Source: Corynespora cassiicola (Eukaryota; Ascomycota; Dothideomycetes; Pleosporales; Corynesporascaceae). From it: a stretch of DNA of 64,000 bases. The stretch is taken from positions 2,170,001 to 2,234,000 of the forward strand of contig JAEUWY010000012.1 of NCBI GenBank assembly GCA_022059125.1, read 5' to 3'. The notes under the pieces are model-generated. The model was not told the origin of the DNA and did no database searches. It was given only the letters and a program-made list of their open reading frames with translations. Made by a program: the position numbers and the translations under genes. Below are positions 25,755 to 37,170 of this stretch, piece by piece (within the stretch, counting starts at the first letter, position 1; the number at the start of each line of letters is the position of its first letter).

Positions 25755-26417
25755 TACTTACGCGCCTGTTACGTATTAGTAAAAAAATATATAATTAACT
25801 TTAAGTTTAAGTTGACTTTAAGTAAGAAGTGCGAGTACTATACTGCTTAAAAAAATTTATATAAGCTAGTATATATCTGACTTAGTGCGCATTCAGAATA
25901 GTTAGCTAATACTCTATTCTAAATTCTAGAGTGCTGCGCTGCCGAGTACAAGATATTAGTATAAACTATAAATAACTAGAAAAAGAATCTAGATAACTTT
26001 ATTTTAACTACTACAGTAAAAATTGCAGCTAAAACTGTTTTAGTAGTAGCTTAAATAACTAAAGCGGAGTTAGAACGTATGCAGACTAGAGAGGTATTAC
26101 TAGCTATTTATATAACTTTAAAAGCAGTTTAGTAGAGTGTAAAAAAAATAAATTAGAAGCTAGCTAATTTAAAAACAGTTTTTTTACGCAGTCTAGTTCG
26201 CGCAAACAGAAAAAAAACTACTAAATTTATTAAGTTTTTTTTAGTAAAGCAGTTCCGGCGGGCGGGTAAATTAAATAGAATATTACTAAAGCTTAAAAAT
26301 AAGTCTAAGTTAGAAAAATCTAATAGTAATAGTAATCTAATTTTTAATAAAGATAAAAAGAACTAGTAGTTAGGTTTAGGGAGTTTCGGAGGCGGGCCTA
26401 AAAAAAGTTCTAAATAA
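25755..26417 (+). pseudogene. Fossil antisense gene of family 1: Cys-cluster plus Gln-rich coiled-coil protein
   Basis: A plus frame runs opposite to pol through the 3' region of element D without frameshift for about 660 bp. Its internal stops are nearly all TAA or TAG, as expected where RIP has hit CAA, CAG or TGG codons. Near the start the cysteine positions, reading Tyr as a RIPed Cys, are spaced Y-x3-C-x6-Y-x13-C-x2-Y-x6-Y, close to a Zn2Cys6 cluster. A charged segment with coiled-coil character follows (TKAELERMQTREVLLAI around 26060-26100), then a basic stretch (LVRANRKKTTKF). The same frame exists in the other copies. A DNA-binding role is inferred only from the ligand spacing. It parallels the intact antisense gene at 37171-37782. 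Confidence 0.55.
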
Positions 26418-29400
26418 ATATTTAATAACTATTCTATTCTACTTTATTATTTTACAGATAATTTATATTTTCTATTTTTTACTTCTATGCTTAGAGCTAT
26501 CGGTTTAGAGACCTAGAAGGTTCTGGCTTATCTGGGTACTTATTATAAAATACTTTTAGCTTATATAAAGCTTTTATAAAATTTAATACGTTATACTACG
26601 TAGAGTTTAGGTTATATCTAATTTAATTTACATAGTACTTTAGTAATAAGCGTACCAGTTTGCTAGCAAGAATATCCTCTATTTTCTATTTTTCTACTTT
26701 ATTAATAGGTACTCCGCTAGATTTCAGAGCCTCTTATTCTAAAAAAAAGTTAGCTAGGTTTTTATATAGAATATCTAGTGCGAATATATTATAGATTTTT
26801 AATCTAAGAGGCAGTTTAAGGCAGTATAAATAATTTATTTTTTCTAGTATTTTAAAGGAACCTGTCTACTGTTCGGACAGCTTTTAGCTTAATTTTATAG
26901 ATATTAAATTTTTCGTACTAAGATATACTTAATTTCTAATATTCTAATCTACTTATTAGTAATAGAGGTTAACTTAAGTTCGTATTTATTTCTAAGTTTT
27001 TTTAAAATTTTTTTTCGCAAGCTTTTATACTTTATATATTTATAAAGTAAGTACTAAAGCGTTCTAGTAGTTTAGTCTTTTCTAAAGCTTAGAAGATTCT
27101 AGCTTTTTCTAATGCTAACTCTAACGGGGTTCGGAACTGAATAGAACTTAGTAGAAAGTTATTTTTAAGCTTATATATAGAAGAGTAATCTGGGCGTAAT
27201 CTATTAACAGCAGAAGTTTACTTTAGTTATTCTAGTAGTAGCTTATAAATAGCCTTAGTCTCTAGTTAATATATTAGTTTATAATTTTAGTCTAGCTGTC
27301 TGTTTTTTTATAATATACAGTAAACAGTTTAATTTTAACGCTAATAATTTAACAGAATTTAGATTAGAAACTAGAAATAAACTGTAGTTCTTAGTTTAAT
27401 ACAATTAACTCTAAAGTGTATCTAAATTAGTATATCTATTAAATAAACAGATAAGCTATACTACGTGCGTTAGTGTTTTTATAATATAGAATTAACACAG
27501 CTTACTTAGAGAGTTAATTAATAATTACTAAAATTTAATTATAGTTAGTTTTGTTACGGGGGAATTTTTTAAAATCTATACAGAAGTATTATATAAAACA
27601 GTTTAGAATAGAAAAAGAATAGATTTTTCTAGCAGAACAGACTTGTTTTAGATATATTTATTAACAGATAAAGCAGTTCTGTACATATTACTTGTATAAA
27701 TTACTTATACTTTTTTAGTAGTACTTTTAGGCTAATAGCTGGTAAGTTTTTGTGGCGCTGGGGTGTGCTAAAAAAACTTAGTTATAAGCTTTTTATATTA
27801 AGTGTATAATAAGCGTCGAGTTCTAAAGAATACATAGTTAATATTAGTATAATATAAGTCTATTATGTATTTAGTACTAGTTAAAAAAGTTTTCGCGTTC
27901 TTTTATAAAGCTTAATTAATTTTTTTTTAGAAAGATATTAATAAGTTCGAGAGAGTTAAAACTTATTAGATTTTTTAGAAATATTATATATACGCGAGCT
28001 ATATACTTAGTCTAAGCTCTAATATATTTCTAAGCTAACTTAGCGTTAATATAGAAATTAAAATAATATAGTTCTATCAGCACGCGAGAACAGTTATTAT
28101 ACTAAATAATAAAAAAGTTTTTAAAATTTTATTCGCGACAGCTAAAAATATCAGCTTTAGTATTATTTTTATTTAAAGTGTATTTAATTCGGAAGTTAAA
28201 AAGCGCTAAATTTTCTACTTATTTTACTTATCGCGCGTTAAAAACTTTAGTAGTTATAAAGTATTTAAGTAATTTATAGTTAGAATATACTTAAATCTAA
28301 TACTTTATAGAGAAGAGATTAGCTCGCTATTTTTAGAAGGCGGTAATAATAATAAAAAGTTTTTTATTATATATTTTCTAGTTAAGCTTAGAACCGGATA
28401 GAGTTTTACTGTAAAAAGTATATAAATACTAATTTCTGTTAGTATATTGCTAAGACTGTACGCCTGCGATAGCGCTATCAGATATATTAGTTTTTAGTTT
28501 TATAGGTAGTTTAGAGTTAAAATAATAAAGAGTTAGAATAGAAAGAAGAGAGTTTTTTAAGGCCTCGAATGCCTAGTCGTATTTTTAAATCTATTTAAAA
28601 AGTATAGTAAAGCTTTAAAATACACTAATTAGTAAAGTAATACAGAAATATTCTAGTATAAATTATTAGTAAAAGCCAGTAAATTTAAAGAAAAACTTTA
28701 CTTTTATAATAGTAGTAGGTCAGACCTAGTTCTGTAAAGCTTTAACTTTTTCTAAATCTACTTCTAGTTTTTAGTTAGTTAAAATATATTCTAAGTATTA
28801 GATACGTTTTATATAGAATTTAGATTTAGCTATATCTACTTACAGTCTAGCTTAACGTAGTCGTTCTAAAACAGCTTTAATATACTAAATATAAATTTGT
28901 TTATTTTCAGAGTAGATAAAAATATTATCTAAGTATATAATGCAGAAGTTATTAAAGTAGTTAATTAAAACGTTATTTATGTATCGCTAGAAGGTAGCGA
29001 GTCTATTATATAACCTAAATAGAAAAATCTTATATTTATACGTTCCGTATTATATCCGAAAAATAGTATATTTTTTACTGTTAGAGTTTATTTAAATTTT
29101 GTTAAATATAGTGTAAATATCTAACTTAGTAAAGACTTTAGCCTTACTAAACCTTACTAGAAATTCGTCTATTCTAAATATTAGATAGATATTTTTTTTA
29201 GTTAGAGCGTTTAGTTTATAATAGTTAATATATACTCTAAGCTTCTTATTTGCTTTGCGAATACACAGAATAAGTAATATAAAAAAGCTCCGGCTCTACT
29301 TAATAAGACTATGTTAAAGTTAGGTTATTACGAATTCTCGAGTAGTTTCAAGTTTCTTAAAATTTTACTTATATAAAAAACTATAGCTATTTAGAAAAGG

Positions 29401-31831
29401 TTCAGTTAAAATAATTTTATAATTATATAGTTAATATAGAGAGAGGTAGAATGCGGCTTTCAGGTCAAACACATTCTAATAGAATTTATATACAGAGAGT
29501 AATTAGTTTAGTGTTAGAAAGACAACAGATTTGTCTAAAGAATAGAAGTTCTAAATTTATTAGTTAATTTTATAGATAGTCGTTATAAAAAATTTATTTT
29601 TAGGTTATTTTATTTAGAAATAAAAAGCGTTAGCAGATATAGCGGTTATCTAAAAATTACAGCTAAATTTAGAACAGTATTAGACGTTAGTTAGAAGAAA
29701 GCGTCTAAACTTAAAAAATCTAAATTTTTAAAGTTAATACAGATAAGTTTCTAAACTTCTCTAGTTTTTTATATATTTTTTTTTCTATAACGTATTTCTA
29801 CGGAGGATGTCTTACTCTATTTTTTAGCTTGTATTAAAGAGATATAGGCGTTAGAAAATAAGTGGAGTAGGCATATAGAAAAAGGTATATTAGGCTGGCT
29901 ACATAATCCGGTTGTATTTCGTATCTAGTTTAAGCTTAAACTTTTTTATCTATTTTAGACTAATAATACAGTTCTGGGATCTAAGGTTAAGAATAATAAA
30001 AAAATAATTTAAAATAGTACGTCTATTTAGGCGAAAATAAAAGCAAATATAATAAGTAGCTGAAAATTTAATTAACTTTTAGAAACCTCGTATTTTAACT
30101 TCGTAAAGTAGTTTTCAGATAAATATCTAAAAAGTACAGACTAAAAATGCTGTAATAAAAGTATTAATAAATAAAAATTCTTATACGCTAGTATTAATAA
30201 AGGAATATAAACAGATTCTAAACCCGTTAGAATAGAGAACAGAAGGTATTTAGAAATAAGGGCCTCCTAATAAGTTTAAGAGATTTATATTAAATAGATT
30301 ATACTTGCCGTAATTTAAAGCAGAAATTTTTTCTAAACGTTTTTATTTTCTAGTCAGACTAGATCTAGTTTATTAAAATTAATTATATTTTTAAATTAGT
30401 CTTGCGAATTGTTATTAACAGAAATTTAACTTACTTATAGAAAATTATAATTATATATAAAATAGTTTTACTTACTATAGTTATAGCAGTTTTTTTCTAC
30501 AGTCTAAGCTGTTTTAGATAGTTTACTGTTTTCGCGTTAGTATAGTAGTTACAACTCTGCGCAGATAGTATATTAGTAAATAGTTTTTTTTTTTTTTATA
30601 TAGATACTGCGGATAAGCTAGATGACTTTTAATTCTCTAAAACCTTATATAAAGTAGAACTAAAATTACTTTTTCTACTTCTACTAATAGCAGATACAGA
30701 GATACTTTAGCGCTCTATATTATAGGCGGAAAAATATTTTACTATATTATTAAAAAAGTTATTTTATAGAGATTTAAATTTAAAGTTTAGAACTCGCAGA
30801 GCTAAGGTAATCTTTTTCTATAAGTAAAAAAACTATTTTTTTTTTTGTACTCTGCTCTTAATAGTAGTAGATAGAAATCAGGCCTTAAAAGCAGAAAAGG
30901 TTTTTTTTTGTTCTATCTGTAAGTAGTAAAAAACTACTTAATTTTCTGCTTTTTTATTTTCTAAAATAAAGTATAATTTTAAAAAGTTAAGCATTTTCTC
31001 TGCGTTAAAAAACTGTTTTTAAAAGTTATTAGCTAAATAATAGAGCTTTAAGTATTCGCGAGCTAGTTCTAATATATATCTCTAAACTTCTATTATATAA
31101 GCTTACTTAATAGAATAGTAGTTCTAATTAATATTAAGGCGATCTTAGATAGAAGCTAGCTATTATAAAAAAGTAACAGTTTTCCTGTCGCTAAAAGGCT
31201 TAATCTTAAAAATCTGCTTAAATAACTTTATCTAAACTAAAATTAAAAGTAACTTAAATAGTTATTAGATATAAGTTAATAGTAACAGTTTTAGCTATTT
31301 TTTATTTTAGAGAAAAGAGTCTGCAGCGGCGGCTTCGAGTTCTAGTATTCTAACTTATAACTATAGAATTTTTATCTCTATTAGTATAGAATAAAAATTG
31401 TTATTATTAGGTTAAAATAGAAATTTAGTAGATTTTAAATTATTATTAAAGGGTTAGAGCTGTCTTTACAGCCGGCTTAATCTTTAAATAGTATTTTTTT
31501 AAAATATATTTAGCAGATATATAGAGCCAGATATTAATAGTTAGAATTAATTTTAGTAAATTTTTAGTAGTTATTTAGTTTCTACTTTAGCGCACGACGC
31601 GTTTTTTCTAAAAATAATCTAATTTATATAAAAATAGAAGTTCTAAATCTAAAAGCTTTAGTCGTTAAAAAATCTAAAAAATTTTAACTTTACTAAAAGT
31701 TAAAAATATACGTAGTAATTTAGAACAGATCTAGTCTAATACGTATACTATCTAGTTGTACTTTTCTTTATAATAAATAAAAAAGTAATATTTTTAAGCT
31801 GTTACCGGCGAAAAGTAGTTTAGAAATATAA

Positions 31832-32183
31832 TATAAAGATATAAAGCAACTTATCTCTGATACGGCTTAAGTACTACTTAGAATAAAGATTTACAGAACT
31901 AGAAAATAATTATAAATTAGAACCTATAGGTTTTGTACGAAAGAATATTTCTAAACTACAGAACTATCTAGAACTATCGCAATTTTTTATAGTTTTCCTC
32001 TAGTACCTTATTCTAAGTCTAGTCTAGTTCTATTTTTTAGTTATTATAGAAGAATACGAAAGAATAAAGAATTAAAGCTAAGTTAGATATTAGAAGCTAG
32101 GAATTAGATATAAAGTTCTGAATTACGTGCGCGATACTTAGAAGTAAATATGTTCGAACTTTGTGCGAACGAAGTTTGTTACA
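31832..32183 (-). repeat. 5' LTR of element D (right copy)
   Basis: 352 bp. Ends ...TTTGTGCGAACGAAGTTTGTTACA, the least RIPed version of this LTR end and useful as the reference for the family. Confidence 0.85.
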
Positions 32184-33216
32184 ACTACTACTAAAACAGC
32201 TTTAGCTGTAATTTTTACTATAGTAGTTAAAGTAAAATTATTTAAATTTTTTTTTTAGTTACTTATAGTTTATATTAATGCTTTATACTTAGCAGCGCAG
32301 TACTTTAAAATTTAAAATAAAGTATTAGCTAACTATTTTAAATACGCACTAAATTAAATATATATTAGTTTATATAAATTTTTTTAAGCAGTATAATACT
32401 CGCACTTTTTATTTAAAGTTAACTTAAATTTAAAATTAATTATATATTTTTTTGCTAATTCGCGACAGGCGCGTAAATATATTTTATAATAAACTACTAA
32501 TAAAATACTAAATAAAATTAAAATAGATATTATAAAGTAAATTAAAAAGCTAATTTAATAATAAAAGACTTTAAAAAAAATTAGTAGAAATACTAAATCT
32601 AGAACAGACTACTTACGGAACGCAATAAGTAAAAAAAAAAAAAAAAAAGCTAAAAAACTAAATTTATACCTGCTAGGCAGCAGCTTTATAAAAATATTTT
32701 ACTAGTTATATAAACGCGTAATACTTTTTTTTATAAAACACTAAAAATAAAAAGTAAATAATAAAATAAAGTGCCCCGCTTCTAATAAAAAATATTTATA
32801 TTTTTTTTAAATAGACTATAACTTAGAACAGATTAGAATAATCTGTTTACTAAAAAAAAAGTAATATAATAAATTTTATTTATATAAAATTTAAATATAT
32901 TTACTTTTAAGTATTACGCACGTAATTTAAAATTTTGTATTTAATTTTTAGCTTTTAATATCTAATTTAACTTTAATCTCTTATTTTTTTATACTTTTTT
33001 ATAATAACTAAAAAATAGAACTAAACTAGACTTAGAATAAAGTACTAGAGAGAAACTATAAAAAGTTGTAATAGTTCTAGATAGTTCTATAGTTTAGAAA
33101 TATTCTTTTATACAAGATCTATAGATTCTAATTTATAATTATTCTCTAATTCTGTAAACTTTTATTCTAAGTAGTATTTAAGCTGTATTAGAAATACGTT
33201 GCTCTGTGTTTTTACA
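32184..33216 (+). mobile_element. Element C, right part (3' region and 3' LTR)
   Basis: Resumes in plus orientation at a point matching position ~17006 of element A and ends with an LTR at 32865-33216. Compared with a full family 1 element, about 2.76 kb of pol is missing between the two halves of C, so material was lost when or after D arrived. Confidence 0.75.
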
Positions 33217-33221
33217 GTAAT

Positions 33222-34391
33222 AGCGCTATTAAATATATTAGTTTTTAATTTTATAAATAGTTTAAAGTTAAAATAATAAAAATTTAGAATAAAAAAAAAA
33301 GTTTTTTAAAGCTTTAAATGCCTAATTATATTTTTAGATTTATTTAAAAACTACAGTAGAGTTTTAAAGTATACTAATTAATAAAATAATACAGAAATAT
33401 TTTAGTATAAATTATTAGTAGAAGCTAATAAATTTAAAAAAAAACTTTATTTCTGTAACAGTAGTAGATTAAATTTAGTTTTATAAAGTTTTAACTTTTT
33501 CTAAATCTACTTTTAATTTTTAGTTAGTTAGAATATATTTTAAGTATTAAGTACGTTTTATATAAAATTTAAACTTAGTTATATCTATTTACAGTCTAGC
33601 TTAACGTAGTTATTTTAAAACAGCTTTAATATACTAGATATAAGTTTGTTTATTTTTAGAGTAGATAAAAATATTATTTAAATATATAATATAGAAGTTA
33701 TTAAAGTAGTTAATTAGAATGTTGTTTATGTATCGCTGGAAGGTAGCTAGTCTATTATATAACCTAAATAGAAAAACTTTATATTTATACGTTCCGTATT
33801 ATGTTTAAAAAGTAGTATATTTTTTACTATTAAAATTTATTTAAATTTTATTAAATATAGCGTAAATATTTAATTTAGTAAAAACTTTAGCTTTGCTAAG
33901 CTTTACTAAAAATTCGTTTATTTTAAATATTAAATAAGTATTTTTTTTAGTTAAAGCGTTTAGTTTATAATAGTTAATATATATTTTAAGCTTTTTATTT
34001 GCTTTACAAATACACAGAATAAATAATATAAAAAAGCTCTAGCTCTGCTTAATAAAACTATATTAAAGTTAAGTTATTACGAATTTTCGAGTAGCTTTAA
34101 GTTCCTTAAAATTTTACTTATATAAAAAACTATAGCTATTTAGAAGAAGTTTAGTTAAAATAATTTTATAATTATATAATTAATATAGAAAAAAGTAGAG
34201 TGCGGCTTTCAGATTAAACACGTTCTAATAAAATTTATATATAAAAAATAGTTAGTTTAGTGTTAGAGAAATAACAGATTTATTTAGAAAATTAAAGTTC
34301 TAAATTCGTTAGTTAATCTCGTAAATAGTTATTATAAAAAATTTATTTTTAGATTATTTTATTTAAAAATAAAAAGTATTAGCTAATATAG
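33222..34391 (-). mobile_element. Element B, right part: RIPed RT region
   Basis: Minus-orientation pol fragment of family 1 that continues B directly after the target duplication of C (the AGCGCTATT... stretch matches 28472 in D). It ends where fragment G begins. The gag half and 5' LTR of B are absent. Confidence 0.75.
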
Positions 34392-35730
34392 TGTTAAAGC
34401 TGTGCTATAGGCTATAAGCGAGGCTAGAGAGTAAGTAGCTGCTTAAGTTAATTTTTAGAAATAAATACTAGTAAAGTTACGTAAGTAAAATAATATATAA
34501 TATACTATATAGATCTCTGTATTAGTAATAGAGTATAATAAATTAATAGTTAATTCTAAATAATAGATTTACTAATAAGATAAATATAATTATAAAGTAT
34601 AATTATGCAGACTATATATATATTTAGTTCTGTAGTTTCTTATAGTACTATAAAATTCTATATATAGAAATCTGTAAAATTTATAAAACTTTATAAAATA
34701 TTACGTAATTAGATCTACTAGCGCTAGTGTGTTAGCGTTATAAGCTGTCTAACTCTATACTATATTTTTAAATTCTAATACTATTTTTTTTTTTTTTAAT
34801 TTATATTTTTATAAATTAATTTTATACTTTTTAAAAGTACTATCTACTGCTATATTTAGAGAAAGCAAATAAATAATACTAGAGTTTTTGCTATAGTTGC
34901 CTGTAAGTATTATACTAAAAAAAATTAAAAATATAAATTTTTATTTTTTAATATACGCTGCAGTAACTGTATTTTAAATAGTATAAAAAAATACAAGCCT
35001 GTTAATCTGTCTGTTTCTAACTACTTATAAATAGATAATAAAATATTACAGCTTAAAAAATTAAAAAAAAAAGTTAAAGAAACGGAGAAAGCGGCAGCTG
35101 CAGTTCTAAACGCTGCTTATTTTAAATTTAGCTATTTATAAAAATAAAAATAACTGTTAAAACATTATAAATAAAAATTATTTAATAAAAATTTAAAATA
35201 TGCGGAGAATTTAGAATAGTTAGAAACTTAGAAAACGCTAGATTATAACGTAAGCACGCTTAAAAACAGACTTATATCTAACTTATTAGCTTTTAACTAA
35301 AGTATATATATATTAGCTAATTTAGACTTTAGTAAAGTCGCTAATTTTAGTTAACAGAGTTTAAGTATTTAGTTGTATATAATATATTATCTTTCTGCTA
35401 GTACGTTTTTTTTAATTATTTCTGTATAGTAGTAGAGATAATTTTATTTTTAGCTTTTTTTAAGTAGTTACTAACAGTTTTTCAGATTTCGTTTTAGTTT
35501 CTAAGTATTTTCTAATTTTAAATATTTTTTTTATTTAACTAACTATTTCTGTGCGAAGTAGGTATTACAGAATTTATTTTATTTTATTTTATAGTAGCTT
35601 ACTAGCGCTTCTACTTTAAATTTAACTTTTTTTTTTATTTCATAATAGAAGTACTTTTAAACTAGTATTTTAGTATTAGTAGATTTTAATAGTAATACGT
35701 AAAATACTAGATATATTCTAGTATTAGTAG
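34392..35730 (-). mobile_element. Element G: RIPed fragment of family 2, relative of the intact element
   Basis: Starts TGTTAAAGCTGTGCTATAGG, matching the LTR start of the intact element (TGTTAAGGCTGTGCTACAGG) with RIP-type changes. The match continues about 230 bp, weakens in the LTR's second half, and the LTR ends near 34743. The interior then parallels 37130-38146 of the intact element, including the end of pol in antisense (GTGCGAAGTAGGTATTACAG against GTGCGAAGTGGTTGTCGCGG). It is cut at 35730 by element E. Confidence 0.75.
34893..35380 (+). pseudogene. RIPed copy of the antisense Zn-cluster gene in fragment G
   Basis: A plus frame has cysteines, or Tyr from RIPed Cys codons, at 34902, 34911, 34932, 34959 and 34968, spaced C-x2-Y-x6-Y-x8-C-x2-C, followed after seven residues by another Tyr. 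These are the same x2, x6, x8, x2 spacings as in the intact gene at 37171-37782. Downstream is a coiled-coil-like KETEKAAAAVLNAA segment. Stops inside are TAA/TAG. The end is approximate. This shows that the antisense gene was part of the family before RIP hit this copy. Confidence 0.6.
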
Positions 35731-36082
35731 TGTAAGGACACAGAGCGACTTGTCTCCGATACGGCTCAGATACTACTTAGAATAAGGGTTTACAGAACTA
35801 GAGAACAATTACAAATCAGAACCTATAGGTCTTGTACAAAAGAATATTTCTAAACTACAGAACTATCTAGGACTATTACAACCTTTTATAGTTTTTCTCT
35901 AGTACTTTATTCTAAGTCTAGTCTAGTTCTATTTTTTAGTTATTATAGAAGAGTATAAAAAAATAAAAGATTAGAGCTAAGTTAGATATTAGAAGCTAAA
36001 AATTAGATGTAAAGTTCTAAATTACGTGCGTGATACTTAAAAATAAATATATTTAGACTTTATATAAATAAAATTTATTATA
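35731..36082 (-). repeat. 3' LTR of element E
   Basis: 352 bp, well preserved in its left half and heavily RIPed in its right half (ends TTTATTATA). Confidence 0.85.
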
Positions 36083-36754
36083 TTACTCTTTTTTTAGTAG
36101 ACAGATTATTCTAATCTGTTCTAAGTTATAGCTTATTTAAAAAAAATATAAATATTTTTCGTTAGAAGCGGGACACTTTATTTCGTTATTTATCTCTTAC
36201 TTTTAGTACTTTATAAGAAAAAGCGTTACGCGTTTATGTAACTAGTAAAATACTTTTATAAAGCTACTGCCTAGCAGATATAAATTTAGTTTTTTAGTTT
36301 TTCTTTTTTTTTTTTTTTTTTACTTTTTTATTTATTGCGTTCTGTAAGTAGTCTGTTCTGTATCTAGTACTTCTGCTAATTTTTTCTAAAGTCTTCTATT
36401 TTTAAATCGGCTCTCTAATTTACTTTATAATACCTATTTTAGTTCTATCTAGTACTTTGTTAGCAGTTTACTATAAAATATACTTACGCGCTTATCGCGT
36501 ATTAATAAAAAAATATATAATTAACTTTAAGTTTAAGTTAACTTTAAGTAAGAAGTATAAGTACTATACTGCTTAGAAAGGTTTATATAAGCCGGTATAT
36601 ATCTAATTTAGTACGCATTCGAAATAGTTAGCTAATACTCTATTTTAGATTTTAGAGTGCTGCGCTGCTAAGTACAAGGTATTAATATAAACTGTAAATA
36701 ACTAAAAGAAGAACTTAAATAACTCTACTTTAATTACTACAGTAAAAATTACGG

Positions 36755-36759
36755 CTAAA
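36755..36759. repeat. Target site duplication, left (CTAAA)
   Basis: Identical to 43571-43575. Removing the element restores ACGGCTAAAGCTGTTTTAG, which matches the uninterrupted sequence of the other family 1 copies. Confidence 0.93.
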
Positions 36760-37129
36760 TGTTAAGGCTGTGCTACAGGCTATGAGCGAGGCTAGGGAGC
36801 AAGTAGCTGCTTGGGTTGATTCTCGGGGATAAGTACTGGTAGGGTCACGTGAGTGAAACGATGTGCGATATGCTGTACGGGTCTCCGTGTTGGCAGATAG
36901 AGCACGATAGGTTGATAGTCAATTCCAAACGATAGATTTGCTAACAAGGTGAACACAATTGTAGAGTACAATTGTGTGGACTATATACATGTGCCTGAGG
37001 CTTCTGCTCAGTACTGCTCAGTTGCTCAGTACTGCTGAGCGGACTGATCAACTGAGCACGTCACGTGACCAGCCATGGCGGTGCGACCCTGTCGGCCCCG
37101 TCATTGGCCCACGTTTGTGGCTCATAACA
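36760..37129 (-). repeat. 3' LTR of the intact element
   Basis: 370 bp, TGTTAAGGCT...GCTCATAACA, no difference seen from the 43201-43570 copy. Confidence 0.95.
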
Positions 37130-37142
37130 CTATCCCCCCTCT
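37130..37142 (-). other. Polypurine tract (plus-strand primer)
   Basis: On the element's strand, AGAGGGGGGATAG immediately precedes the 3' LTR, the expected position and composition for priming plus-strand DNA synthesis. Confidence 0.8.
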
Positions 37143-37170
37143 AGCCTAGCTCGGTCCTCTGAGCTAACAT

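Larger units (their letters stand above)
25015..32183 (-). mobile_element. Element D: RIPed family 1 element with both LTRs, minus orientation
   Basis: A 7169-bp element with LTRs at 25015-25366 and 31832-32183, both in minus orientation. Interior order, read from high to low coordinates: gag region, pol (the YLDD region near 28920-28950), the 3' region with an antisense fossil gene at 25755-26417, and a purine-rich run before the LTR. Less heavily mutated than B and C; longer GC-containing stretches survive. The flanking pentamers (TAAAC and ACTAC) do not match, so a simple insertion is not demonstrated. Confidence 0.85.
35731..36759 (-). mobile_element. Element E, left part: RIPed family 1 element split by the intact element
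   Basis: Minus-orientation 3' LTR at 35731-36082 (TGTAAGGACACAGAGCGACT start), followed by the 3' region of family 1 up to the CTAAA target at 36755-36759. The intact family 2 element inserted inside the fossil antisense frame of E. E resumes at 43576. Confidence 0.85.
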
